From assembly GCA_002682825.1 (NCBI GenBank), contig NOKP01000007.1, positions 868,001 through 932,000 on the forward strand: a DNA stretch of 64,000 nt, written 5' to 3'. The notes beneath the pieces are model-generated. The model was not told where the DNA came from and ran no database searches. It saw only the letters and a program-made list of their open reading frames with translations. Shown here one piece after another: positions 1 to 11,305 of this stretch; the stretch's first letter is position 1, and every line of letters starts with the position of its first letter. The translations under genes and the position numbers were made by a program. Origin of the DNA: Neonectria sp. B-13. Its lineage: Eukaryota > Ascomycota > Sordariomycetes > Hypocreales > Nectriaceae.

Positions 1-552
1 CTGGTTGCTGTCGGCGTCTGCTTCTTCATCATCGACTCCGTGGGTCGACGACCACTCGCCATCTGGGGCGCTGTTGGTGGTGCCATTTCTTGGGGCATCA
101 TGGCTATTCTCGTCGGTATCTACTCTGACAGCTGGGACAGCCATAAAGACGCGGGCTGGGCTGCTGTTGCCATGGCGTTCGTGTTCATTCTGGTTTACGG
201 AGTCTCCTACGCCCCTCTCGGCTGGGCGCTTCCCTCCGAGGTGTTCCCCAGCGCCACTCGATCTAAGGGCGTCGCACTAGCAACTGCGACTTGTTGGATT
301 TCCAATTTCATTGTCGGCATCATCTCCCCAATTCTGCTGGAAGAGACCGGCTTCGGAACCTACATCTTCTTTGGCTCATGGTGTGTGCTCGCTGCGATAT
401 GGGCCTACCTGCTCGTCCCCGAAACCAAGGGCAAGAGTCTTGAGCAGATGGACGAGGTTTTCAAGGACAACAGCGGCCAGGAGGACCGGGAGATTATGAG
501 GGCTACTGCCGCTCAGGCCATGGCTATTGGTCCTTCAGTACGAGATGTCTGA
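1..552 (+). CDS. MFS sugar transporter, C-terminal part (5' truncated by window edge)
   Basis: The frame is open from base 1 to the TGA at 550-552 and gives the last 183 residues of a sugar porter of the major facilitator superfamily, which moves sugars across the plasma membrane by proton symport or facilitated diffusion. Visible family marks are the loop GRRPLAIWGA near the start, the motif YGVSYAPLGWALPSEVFP in a late helix, and the sugar-transporter terminal signature VPETKGKSLEQMDEVF. About five hydrophobic segments remain, consistent with helices 8 to 12. The tail after the signature is short and polar (ends SVRDV). The substrate cannot be told from this part; similar fungal proteins carry hexoses, disaccharides or quinate. 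Confidence 0.93.
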   Translation: MVAVGVCFFIIDSVGRRPLAIWGAVGGAISWGIMAILVGIYSDSWDSHKDAGWAAVAMAFVFILVYGVSYAPLGWALPSEVFPSATRSKGVALATATCWISNFIVGIISPILLEETGFGTYIFFGSWCVLAAIWAYLLVPETKGKSLEQMDEVFKDNSGQEDREIMRATAAQAMAIGPSVRDV

Positions 553-1137
553 GTTTCTAAGATCTGTATAAATAGTCGCGATACCTGCTCAACTTACATG
601 TTTACCTGCAGTCATGCTTCTGTTGATGTTTCTTGTTCACGTGAGCCTTTTGACAACTTCATCATCCATCAAAATACAGCCATCGCCAGTTTCACTTGAG
701 TATTCACCGTGACCTGGCAGAATCCGAAATTGTGTGATTCTCTTCGCCTGTTCTTGAGAATACCAGCATGCCTTGAGTACGAACGAGGGAGCGACGCAAT
801 ATGTAAGCCACCTGGTCCCTTATGTTTTGAGAAATGTGTGATAGAAATGGGCGTCTCGAGTATATAGCTAGTATGTGCCCGTGGACCACAGAGTCTATAT
901 GCTAAGTATAGATTGGGCAGTGCAGCATCTTCATGAAGTAATTTTACCCAGATTAAAGTCAGGTCACCCTTTGGAGGTAGCTAGGAATAGGACATTCAGT
1001 GTCAACTTGTTTGACTTGTACATATCGCGACAGATGAATCAAAACGGGCTCAGTAGAATGGATCGGCCAAGCGACAACAATTTAAACTCTACAACATTCA
1101 GCTTTTGGCCTTATCTAACCGGCAAAACTTGACAAAA
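553..1137. other. Intergenic, no gene seen
   Basis: Stretch between the 3' ends of the converging sugar transporter and HET gene. Short open frames on either strand show no family motif. It should hold both 3' untranslated regions. Confidence 0.6.
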
Positions 1138-3042
1138 TTATACTAGTAGAATATCTTCTTTTAGGCATCCTGGCATTCCTGCCTCACTTGCTGTCACCGC
1201 TTCACCATACATGAAAGCATACATGTAGCACTCCCCCACCAACTTGTACTCCCCGGCCGTCGCCAGAGGTCTGAGGACAAAAGGGACGTCAGCCCCCAGA
1301 AGGACCGCGCAGACATCTCCCTCCTCCGCAACAGCAGGTCCCAATCCCCACAGTCCTCTGCGAGTTACGAAGAAACGCCTATGCGACGCGTAGTTCCTGA
1401 AACAGCGACCGAACCTATCCCTCTTGTTGTTATCCCACTGAACATCCCAGAGACCGCCGTGGTTCATAAAATTGTTCCTGAAAAAGGTAGGGTTCGCATT
1501 CATACAGAACCAAGCCAGCTGCTGAACTACTCCATTTGGATAATGGAGAGATACAGAGCCTTTTTCTTTGTAGTTACAGGACAAGGTTGATGCAAAAGCG
1601 AGATATTTCGCATTTCCATAGGGATTGTGTGCATGCATGGCCATGTCCCAGCATCGTTCGACAAGTCGACCACCTCCCTCTATCAACGGCTCAAAGTCGG
1701 CTGGTTCCATGACCTCAGACTGTTTATCTATGCGATCTATGATGATCGCAGAGACTCCCAGCTTCATATCATGAACCTCAGCTTTGTGAACCCTGTTTTC
1801 CGATAACCCGAGACTGGCGTCCCAGCACTCCCAGAAGGCCGACGGTGAATTCGGATGATTGACGTTCCATTGAGGTATCCACGAAGGGTGCTGAAAGCTT
1901 GCTTCGAGACTTTGCACTGTAGGCTGTACTTGAACGAGATAATTCAGAGAATGACGACACAAACTGGAGGCTAGAATTCGGTGTTGTTCCTGGAGGCTTA
2001 GAGAGTAGTTTGCCTGAAGCCACGGTTCGTCGGTGCCCGGCATCACGGCCTTGGGATGACCAAGGAATGCGTACACATGGTCCAAAGGATTGGTCGCTGC
2101 AAAACGTCGTGAGGCCTCGAGAATGAGCACATAATCAATGTTGGTGACTTCTGCCAGGTACTCAGCAAAGGCTTTCAAGGCTGGCGTTCGCTGAATCCAA
2201 GATTCCTTCCCATATGTAGACCACACGTTCCAGAGGGCGTAATATAGAGCTCCAGATAGGAGGCCTGAGATTTCTGGCCCCAGAATAGATGATAGATCTT
2301 CATGATCGTTGGCGTAGAGGATGAACACCGCTATCTCACTGAAGTCGATGCTCGAGTCGCCCCAGAAAGCCGTCGCCGTTTTAGCCAAGCCGACTTCTTG
2401 AAGCACCCAGACTCGAGAGAACCAGGGCAATTCGCAGAGCTTTTGGATGCTTTCTTTTTCTGGTGGGCCCAGGTCTGTTAACAGGGAGGATCTGGTTCCT
2501 GTCACTGGCCCAGAGGATATTCCTTGGATCGAGACGGAAATGTCGATCTCTGTGCTTGGGATCTCTTCTTTATCTGTCCGGGTGGAGATTTTCCGGTTGA
2601 CTGAGGCCAACGAGGCAAATGCAAGCTTAGATGAGCCAGTGCTGTCCTCGCCCAGCCAAACAAAGACTTTGCTAGCTCTCTCGTAGATAGCACCCATCAA
2701 GTCAACTTGACGGCCCTTTTCAGCATTGTCGGCCTGATTGATGCAGATGGCATCGGCCCAGACAATTTGAAACTCGGTCTCTCCTCTAATGCGGCGAAGC
2801 CCTTCGTAAAGGCTATGGGTGATGTTGCAATCGTGGCCTGCGCATGTGATGGGTTCCCGCTCAGTAGGGTCGCCCCAGACGTAAGACAGGGCTGTGTAAG
2901 GAGGGGCTTTGTCCAGCTCAGCATCGAAGAGTTCACATATGATCCCATCTCCGAATTGGCCTGGCTGGATCTTTAGTAGGCGGAAACATCGCCCACGTTG
3001 GATTGCTGTATAACGGTGAGTCTTGGAGTCCATCGTATGCAA
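1138..3042 (-). CDS. HET-domain (heterokaryon incompatibility) protein
   Basis: Single-exon gene of 634 residues. The N-terminal third is a HET domain (PF06985). It has the start block YTALSYVWGDP at residues 49-59, the block WADAICINQ at 95-103, and the third block WFSRVWVLQE at 207-216. HET proteins mediate non-self recognition cell death when unlike hyphae fuse, often as effectors downstream of STAND receptors; HET domains have a TIR-like fold. The C-terminal two thirds is the variable region usual for the group, with no recognised second domain. A second ATG lies three codons inside (MHTMDSK) and could be the true start. Most fungal genomes carry tens of HET genes of unknown specificity, so only the domain function is assigned. 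Confidence 0.92.
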   Translation of the reverse strand: MHTMDSKTHRYTAIQRGRCFRLLKIQPGQFGDGIICELFDAELDKAPPYTALSYVWGDPTEREPITCAGHDCNITHSLYEGLRRIRGETEFQIVWADAICINQADNAEKGRQVDLMGAIYERASKVFVWLGEDSTGSSKLAFASLASVNRKISTRTDKEEIPSTEIDISVSIQGISSGPVTGTRSSLLTDLGPPEKESIQKLCELPWFSRVWVLQEVGLAKTATAFWGDSSIDFSEIAVFILYANDHEDLSSILGPEISGLLSGALYYALWNVWSTYGKESWIQRTPALKAFAEYLAEVTNIDYVLILEASRRFAATNPLDHVYAFLGHPKAVMPGTDEPWLQANYSLSLQEQHRILASSLCRHSLNYLVQVQPTVQSLEASFQHPSWIPQWNVNHPNSPSAFWECWDASLGLSENRVHKAEVHDMKLGVSAIIIDRIDKQSEVMEPADFEPLIEGGGRLVERCWDMAMHAHNPYGNAKYLAFASTLSCNYKEKGSVSLHYPNGVVQQLAWFCMNANPTFFRNNFMNHGGLWDVQWDNNKRDRFGRCFRNYASHRRFFVTRRGLWGLGPAVAEEGDVCAVLLGADVPFVLRPLATAGEYKLVGECYMYAFMYGEAVTASEAGMPGCLKEDILLV

Positions 3043-5145
3043 GGGTACGTGTGGTCGGGACTGCTTAGATGAGCAGCTTCTGGGATTGAAACAAAACAGA
3101 GGCCAGATTATCTAGTAAACTGAAGAGTAAACAGACTGTGTCAGGCTTAGCGTATGGTGTGTGCTTGTGTCCTTGGTGCAAGAGCTGGGCTGTGGACAGA
3201 TGGCTACGAGCGGGGAAGTTGCAGGTTTTTAGGCCTCAACATTTCTATCTCTGGATCTCTATAAATAGAATACACGGTGAATAATAATTCCGCTTCAAAA
3301 GCAGTCCCACAGGTCTGATTTGTCGCATTTCGTGTTTTCTATACTAAAAGGAGGGGAAGATTCATGTTCCAAATTCAAGAAAAGCGAGTTCCCATGTCTA
3401 GCAACTTCGAATTTGGCGAAAGTATTATTGAAAGTAAGTCAACCTGTGAATTTGAAATGAAACTATAAATATGGCCTAGACGTAGCTGTCAGACATCCCT
3501 ATTATCATACCTAAGTAGCTAGTTCACAGCAACTCAAGGCCTCAGCGGGCGTGCAAAATCAATAAAATATCCTAATACGAAATTCAAGCGGCGGCTCCAC
3601 GTATATTTCGGTCTAGTAGTCATTGTGTAATTAGCTGATGGGGCCTCGATACTTATGCACCAGGAACAACCTGTGATTTAGAAGTTCTGTTTCTTCCACG
3701 TATCTTCCTGCCAGATTGTAGGCGTCTCTGAATTACACCCACACTCATACTGATAGCTTCTCGTTCGAATTCTCGCCGACTCTTGAATCAGATTATCTTT
3801 ATGGTGTATCCCATGAGTTTTATTAGTAATTGGTATACCTCTGTGCGTTTGAAACCTGCTGATACCTCCTCCCCAATTTGGAGCATGGAACATGTTTGGG
3901 ATAAAGATACCGCCAACTTGCGAATCAAAGACATGCATGCTCGCGGTGACTAGTAATTTTATGCCATTGACTACAGCTACATGTAAAATGTGCAAGCCTT
4001 TCAAGTCGGTATACACAGCGTAGAAATGGCGAGCGGATGTGCTGTTGGTGGTGTTTCTTACGCTGAACTAACTCTGCAGCGAGGTAGGCGGGCATTTCCA
4101 CCCAACTTGACCTCGTGGGGCTCGGTTGAAGAGTGCGCGACACACATTGCCTTTGCTTTAGCCTCTATGGTGTACGCTCTAGGAGGGAAATGTACAGAAC
4201 GTTTTGTCGAAGAGGTGTTGAAGTCCGATGTGAGAACCCTGGCTAGAGGTTAAAAGAAACGAGAATCAGACACCACGAAGACGGCAATTAGTGCGAGCAC
4301 CAGCTTCTGCTTCGCAATCTGTTTGTATTAGGATTACTTCATCCATAGGCAAATTCAAACGAAGAAAAAAATGTTCCAGGCTTGTGAAAGCAGCCGCGAG
4401 AAGCAGGGGCGTAACGATAGGGGTTGAATCAAGTAACACCGAAAATGCAGCCTCGTTTTCACTAAGGCTGACAAAGTACTGAAATTGATATCTAACCTAT
4501 TCCCGACGTAGGGCAAGGAGATAAATAATAAAGACTTTAAGCATCGGTAGCACCAGCTATGAGCGCGGAACTTCCGAGTTTGTCATTCTACAGAACTTGG
4601 AAGGAGCAGGACCTTCACAACATGTTATATTTAAGTCAATTTTAGAAGCGATCCGACTTAAAAACGAGATGGACTAGAATGTCACGTCAGCTAAATGTAT
4701 GGTATTTTGGCGACGTAAAGTCTGCGTCTAAACTTGCTGAGCTTGACAGTTAACGAACTCGTACCCCCCGAGAGCGAGCAGTGAAGGCGCGATCGAGAAA
4801 AGAACCCCAACTTTTGGTGAGGGTACCTGTCAAAATTAACAGCAGGTATTCAGACATGGTGTCCATATTGGGGCATCTGATGGGATGGGATCGAACTGGA
4901 CAATTTTTCCCTAGACAGCGCTAATATTAATTGTTGTGCCTTAGGAGCATTGGAAATCCAGCTTAGAAACGTTCACATGGGAAGTGCAAGGCCAGTTTAA
5001 GTTCAAGAAATTCTTTTCTCTAGTATGAGTATTTAACTAATTTCAGAGTATATACAAGTTGAGGGTATCACACAAGTGCTCTAAGGGACTACATGCCCAT
5101 GCACTCGTCTTTATATCGAGATATCAAGGCAAACAAAACCACCAC
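3043..5145. other. Intergenic, AT-rich; no gene recognised
   Basis: Two kilobases between the HET gene start and the 3' end of the amino-acid permease. Open frames of up to about 110 codons exist (for example 3678-4016 minus, 3990-4253 plus), but they lack motifs, overlap each other on opposite strands and look random. The HET promoter should lie just above 3042. Confidence 0.5.
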
Positions 5146-6851
5146 TTAAGCGAGCCAGAACCAAATCTTCTCAAGCATGTTCTTGGGCACTGGGGGAATA
5201 TCCAGAGCCTCGAGCTCGTCCATCTCCCGCTTACCGGTGATGGCGTCAATGTTGGGTGTGCGAATGCACAGAGGAGTGCGGAACCAGAGCTTGTGGCCGA
5301 GGTATAGGACAAGGAAGATCGGGATGGTGACGTAGGCAGCGATGAAGCTCTTAATGTCCCAGTTGTCGCCGATGAAGAGAGAAAAGCCGTTGGTGAGAGT
5401 GAGGATAGAGATGATGAAGAGGACAATCCAGGTGGCGTAGGGCTGGAAGGGAGTCCTGAAGGGCAGCGACTCAAGCAGGTTGTTGTACTCCATGGCGCGG
5501 CGGAAGCGCAGGTAGGTGATCATGACGACAATCCAGGCGATGAAACCGGAGATGGTGGAAATGTTGACGAACCAGTTGAAGACGGTGGCTCCGGAGTTGG
5601 AGACGTTGAGGAAGGCGAGGAGACCAAAGGCCCAGGTGAAGAGGACAGCAGCCCACGGGACACCATACTTGTTGGTGGTGCGGAACACCTTGGGGGCTTG
5701 GCCATTGAGGGCCATGGAGTAGAGGACTCGGCTTCCAGAGTAGAGGAAGGAGTTACCAGCGGACCAGGCAGAGGTGAGGACAGCAGCGTTGATGATGTGG
5801 TTGAGAATCGGGATACCGACGTTCTGGATGCCAATGACGAAGGGAGAAGCGCTAGCGTTGGAGGCACCAAGCAGGTTGGGGTCATCGGAGGGAACGAGGA
5901 TACCAATGAGGAGGGAAGAGATGCCGTAGAAGATAGCGAGACGCCAGATGAAGCGCTTGGCCGCCTTGGGGATGTTGCGTCGGGGAGCGACGGCCTCGCC
6001 AGCAGAGATGGCAATCAGCTCAGGGGAAGTGATGAAAGCAAAACCGGCGCTGATAAAGGCACTCCAGTAGGCGAGAAAGTGCCCGGTACTGCCCTTTGCA
6101 TTGAACTCGATGAAGGCTCCCGGATCCTTCCAATAACTGAAACCCCGAATATGGTCCTGGTCAGGGCCGCCGCCGAAGAAGATGACGACACCGAGAATAA
6201 TGAGGCCGCAGATGGTGATGAGCTTGATGCTGGCAAACCAGAACTCGGCTTCTCCGAAGAAGGAGACGGCGATGATGTTGAGAAGCAGCATGACGATGAG
6301 GACAAGAGCGATCCACAAGGCAATGTTGACTGGGGGCTCCCAGTACTCGATGATGATTCCAGCAGCAACGGCTTCGGCACCGACAAGCATGGCGTACGCG
6401 TACCAGTAGTTCCAGCCAGCAGCGAAAGCCAAGCTGGGGTCAACGAAGCGACCGACAAAGTAGGGGACGGTGATGCCGCGCATGGGAAGGTAGGTGACCA
6501 TTTCGGCGAGGATGTTCATGATGACATAGACCATTGCCATCATGGAGAGATAGCCCATGAAGAGAGGAGCGGGACCGGTTCGGGCAAGAATGGCGCCGGA
6601 GCCGATGAAGAGACCAGTACCGATGGCACCGCCTGGGAGGAAAATTGTCAGCGAGGATTCTTGTTCGTCGTGAGTGGGACGAATCAAAACGTACCGAGAG
6701 CCAAGAACTGGATGTGTCGACTCTTGAGGCCTCGCTCAAGTTGGTCGTGAGAGTCGGCCAGGTTGTACTCGGTGACCTGGCCTGTTTGGCTGCCCTCCTG
6801 GTTGAGGTCGTAGCCATTGCCACTGTCGTCGTAATCTTTCTTCTCAGCCAT
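5146..6851 (-). CDS. Amino-acid permease (yeast AAT/YAT family, INDA1-like)
   Basis: Two exons, complement(5146..6632, 6695..6851), 547 residues. The 62-bp intron (6633-6694) starts GTACGT and ends CAG, and splits the helix-1 motif so that LALG joins GAIGTGLFIGSG (about residues 51-65). The start at 6851 (MAEKKDYDDSG) was preferred over an in-frame upstream ATG at 6914, because family members have a short acidic cytosolic N-terminus. The body shows about twelve hydrophobic helices and the conserved LERGLKSRHIQ segment before helix 1. The protein should be a plasma-membrane proton/amino-acid symporter. It most resembles Trichoderma INDA1-type and proline- or GABA-permease relatives; substrate range cannot be read from sequence. 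The C-terminus ends KNMLEKIWFWLA, a hydrophobic tail typical of the family. Confidence 0.93.
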
Positions 6852-9800
6852 GATGTCGACGTGTTTTGCTGAGTCTCTTGCCTGCCAAAAAAGAGGGATC
6901 GAGTAGAGAGACAAGGTGCTTGTGTAGACCAGTGGACAGAGGAGAAAGGGCGGGAGGGAGTGATATTTATCCTCGCATTAAGGTTCGGGGTGATCCCGAC
7001 GGGTTGGGGCTAGCGAAGCGTGGAGGCGCGGAGGCGCGGAGGCGACGCAGGAAGGCAGGAAGCCCCGAAAGTTCTTTAGCCCAGTTGGGGTAATGGCGGG
7101 GAAAATGGGATGGATCTGGGGCAGCGCAAAAAGAGGCGATAGGGGGGAAGAGAGCGGGCACGGTCGAGACTCGTCAGGTCTTTTTGTCGGGGTCAGGGAC
7201 GGGGTGCGGTAGGTAGCCTGTATGAGTCTAGGTGCGGTGTTGAGGCTGGACTTTTTACCTAATGGGAGGCGAAGCGGAAGGCGGGGGTGTGCCAGGATGG
7301 ATCTGGATGGATGAAGTGCTCCGTTGTACCTAGCTAACAAAGCTAGAGAGAAATTGGAGAGAAGCTGGAGAGCTGGATGAGAGAACGCTGGGGGACGCGA
7401 ATACAAACAGAGATGCCGCGCCCTTCTTATTCCGACACAGATCCAAGCGGACACTCAAGTATCGATTGTCTCTTCTCACACATATCAATGACAACGACAC
7501 GGCCCGCCAGTGAACGACCAAGGCGTGGCGGGGCTGATAACGATGTCGGTGGTGGATGGCCCATTCTCTCCATCCCATACGATGCCAAGGGCAGTAGCCA
7601 AGCCTTGGAAGTGGGATTTGTGATTGGGATTCGGGGAAGGGATCATACCTTGTCCAGGGATGGATGCCAACGTTCTGCTCCTCCCCCCGGGAGTGCGGGG
7701 ACCAGGAAGAGAACTGCAACCGTCCCAACGATCGCAGTGAATTATGGGCCTCTGTCCTGACAAACCGTGCATACGTAGTGCGTAGTGCTACCATAAGTTT
7801 GGTGATGAGAATGACAATTGAAATTGGCCTTGGCTTCGTGTGATTTGCCTGCTCAAAACCAGGCCGCGGAACGGGTCCCCGCCTCGGGACGGGTCTCCTA
7901 TCACGGACTACCTGGGCCATCCGGCACAGGCGGGCAAGAAAAACATGTGCCCTTTGCGAGCCGCTGGTATAATCATCAGGTTTCAGGCAATGTTGGCTAT
8001 CTAGCAAACCATCTTGAAAGACGATGCAGCGGGCCGCAGCAACAGCGGGCCACGGCGTTGCAGCTCCGGTGAGACCGGCGCTGGCCCGGGCTTGCTTAGG
8101 CCGCGCATGGCCCATCGGGGGTCCGTGAGGGGGGGAGGGTCTCCCTGACAGTTGGAGAAGGCCGACAGAAGCCGGCTGAGTCGAGGTTCCCGGGAGTGAA
8201 AATGGGTGCGACAAGTTGTCGTCGACGCCCTGTCTTGGTGCGACGGAGCCGATCAAGGTCGGTTTCCTGCGGGACGGGCAGCTTGATCCACCAGATGGCG
8301 ACGGGGACTTCAAGACTTTCCACAGACGCTAAGCCAGGACATGGTTCAGGGAATAGACATGATGGTGGGGAACGCTCAGCCCGAAGCGGCAGCGTTCGAG
8401 AAGAACGTCCGGGCACTTGTAGCGATAAGCGGTGGGGATTGGCTGGAGCTCATCACGGAGAGCACAGAGGGTTATTCGCCGAAGGCGTCCCTAAGGGCGT
8501 GATGGATCCTTCAAGGTGAGCGAGTCTCCGCTTCGAGTAACTATCGACAAGGGAGGTTCGGGGCTCTGCGACTCTGTGACAGAGAGCAATGATTCACAAA
8601 GCGGAGTCGTTGATAGATGAGCACATTGTTGGTTCTGTCACTCACCATGATGGGCTGCTTCGTATTACCAGGTGATGGCGATGTGAGCGATTGCATCGTT
8701 GCTCGTGGTTGGCTTCTAAGCACAGAACTCCTCCGGTGGACTTGCTTGTCACGCTACTCAAAAAGATCTAATTTTTTTTCTCACCCTTGTTTTATCGGAA
8801 ATATTTTGCGGCTGTCGTTGACGTGTGCTTCTGCACTGGTATGAATCGTAAGGCGCAAGGCGTGAGTGACATGGGAGGTGGCGAGTGATTTGGGACGATT
8901 TGGAGCTAAGCAATTTTTTGCCCTTTTCTGTAACATTTGGAGAAAACTGACGACACCAAAAGCCAACTTCGGGCCAGTCGACCACCAGTCAGCTTTGCGT
9001 ACAGTACGTAATTGTTGCCCGTTTTCGTGACACCTACCCTGACTGACAAAGGCGAATCTGTCACGTCGTGTCTCTTGGCGTACCGCGCACGTGGTGATGA
9101 CCATAGCAAGGTTCTCCAGTTCTCCGGTTCTCCAGCTGCCCAAGGCCTCCCGTCTCCATTTTCTGTTCTCCAGTGAGGGTCTCCCGTCCGTCCATGGATG
9201 ATGAATAATGAATCCATCACGGCGGTTCTGGACAGCCCCATAGATAGTCCATCTAGATTCTGGAGTCAGATGCATCTCATCGCTGCTCCCGCGTGGCAGA
9301 TGCACTGTGTGAAGTCTAACCGGGCTCGCCGTTTGTGTGGCCGGCTGCTGTGGCTTTTCGCGTGAAGCCATTTCGTCATCGGCGTGCCAGCAAACGTCGT
9401 CGCATCACAGATTTACCGGCGACCACCGCACGCCGCATGCGGTACAGCCGCCGCCACACGAAAACCAGCGACGTCGCCCCCCCCCCCCCCCCAATGAGCC
9501 TCATCGCCCTCAGTGTTTCCATTCCGGCTTCCTTGGGCCTTCTAGTTTCCCTCGGCTCAGCAAGGCCCAGCGCGGCTTGCCTTAGCCTCGAACTAGCTGC
9601 AAGCGCACGCCTTAGTTTGGGTCGTCTCGGCTTGAGTCGTTCAGGTCCCCTTTCGATGCCTGCGACGCTCATCTCGCCCGAGTCACCGCGGCTCGAGTCG
9701 GCCTGGCCCTGCCTGTCTAGCCCCTTGGGTCACTTTTTGTCGGTTGATGATGGCGCGCGCCCTTTGCGCAACAGCGGTGTTGGTAGTCAGGCTGTCCGCA

Positions 9801-10908
9801 CCCATGGCCTCACCGTGCTCAATGACTACCTCCTAGGTTCCTATCATACGTATCCTACGCAGATTCATGTGTCCATTGCTTGGCTTATCAATACTCATGC
9901 ATGTGAATTAGCCGGCCGAAGTGGAGCTCTATCCATCAACCCTTGTCTGCTGCGGCGGCTCAGCACCCTCAGATGATGTGCAAAAGACGGCTCCTTCTGG
10001 GTACACCAAACGAAACTTAATGTCCCTCCGCTTACCAACTATCTGCGCTCATTTCTTTTTTTCCTCTGTTTCGCAGAGCTTGGCGTTTTTCCCAGACCGC
10101 GCGCGCCCTCTCTTGATTTTCAACTGCTTCTCGTGTCGTTGCTTGCTCTCCAGCCGCCGCTATGATCGTCTGGTGCTGATGCGTGGATCTAGATACAAGT
10201 GGCCTCATCGAAACCCACCGCCCCATCAGGCCCCGTATAATATATTGCTTGTCCTCCTTGCTCTGGGGATGTTCGCACCACTCCTGCTCTCTTGCAGAGT
10301 CTTGGTATCTGGGGAAAGATTCTGTTACATAACATGAACATGTCTCTCCGCATAATAGGCTTCCCTTGGTCCGATATGGTCTGTTGAAAGCCTGGACCCC
10401 ATCAGCGGCCTCAGCTGGCCCTCTCCTAGCTTCCCCAGGTTGAAAATTCCTTTTGTTGCGACTCCGAAGGCTTGGCCAACACGCCGCTGGGATTAGGTAT
10501 CTTGCCTCAGCTCCCGCCCACAACCTGTAAGACCATAATTGAAGGCGTGGGTAGTAAGTAAGCAGGGCAAATCCCTCATACACAGCACGGATGCTCTGTG
10601 CGCTCTGCGACCGTGAGAAAGCAATCAAGCTGTTTACGGGATACATGAACGTGACGCTGACGACGAGGGTGACCCAACAAGGTGTGCCCACTTCTTTCTT
10701 GGCAGTGAACTTGCGTCCCAGACAGGCGGAATACTGCAACGCGTCTAAACGAGTCTTCATAAATATTGTCATGATCCTGCATCCCCTTGTGGCAGGGGAG
10801 CCCTAGCGAACACTTGGCTTGGTATTCCGTACTCCGTAGACTCACAGGCCATGCCCACTCTTATGATTTCGGGATTGGGGCCCAAAAGCCAAGGCCACAG
10901 AATGTGAT
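6852..10908. other. Long intergenic region, no gene recognised
   Basis: Region upstream of the permease. The first kilobase is G-rich on the plus strand and includes a short GGAGGCGC repeat (about 7020-7045). Open frames such as 7330-8313 minus (327 codons) and 9335-9976 plus are long only because the DNA is GC-rich. They are rich in Pro, Ser and Arg, overlap one another in several frames and match no family I know. A 16-base C run sits at 9477-9492. Confidence 0.5.
9477..9492. repeat. Homopolymer run of 16 C
   Basis: Uninterrupted C tract inside non-coding DNA. Runs like this are prone to length error in sequencing and to slippage in vivo. Confidence 0.95.
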
Positions 10909-11305
10909 TTAGGCGGCTTGGCTTTCGGGATCCTCGTCCATATCCTCGTCCGTATCCTCATCCTGCAAAACTCCCATGTCAATACGACCCAACAACCACG
11001 CCGGTATGAGGCGCTCATCAGGCAGTTGAAGATTTTCTCTCAGACGTCAAATTAAGTTGCTGTACGCCATCTGGGGAGCCAGACGCCACTCCCGCGCCAG
11101 CATGCCATAGTACCAGCGGCTACTCGCGGCTTCGCAGATACTCTGCGCCCGTTTTCCTAATCTGTTTTCCCGCAATCCTTGCGATACGGATAGCATCGAA
11201 GGAAGGGGGGGAGAAAGCTTGCCGTGCCGCGTCTGCATTCTGATCATGTTTCTCCACCGCTGATGCCGGCTCTCCGGCGTCTCCGACAGGGATCTGGGGT
11301 TTCAA
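10909..11305 (-). pseudogene. Unidentified gene relic with an in-frame stop and a probable frameshift
   Basis: On the minus strand a coding-like frame reads SSRWYYGMLAREWRL, then QMAYSNLI, hits TGA at 11047-11049, and continues in the same frame as RLRENLQLPDERLIPAWL to a strongly acidic tail (DEDTDEDMDEDPESQ) and TAA at 10909-10911. The TGA is followed by Arg and could be a decayed CGA. Farther upstream, coding-like sequence lies in another frame (NADAARQAFSPPSFDAIRIA, 11120-11305), so a frameshift is likely near 11150. I do not recognise the family. The smooth continuation across the stop is the main evidence; chance open frames remain possible. Confidence 0.4.

Noticed and set aside
5698..6750. 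350-codon open frame on the plus strand opposite the amino-acid permease
   Set aside because: Antisense shadow; Gly/Glu/Asp-rich complement of the permease coding sequence, whose family motifs are unmistakable.
7330..8313. 327-codon open frame on the minus strand
   Set aside because: Low-complexity Pro/Ser/Arg composition, overlaps other long frames on both strands, no family motif; a by-product of GC-rich DNA.
8770..9000. Candidate transposon or repeat ends in gene-poor stretches
   Set aside because: No terminal inverted repeats, target duplications or reverse-transcriptase/transposase motifs were seen anywhere in the window by eye.
10032..10772. 246-codon minus-strand open frame
   Set aside because: No domain or plausible splice structure; unrelated pieces in translation.
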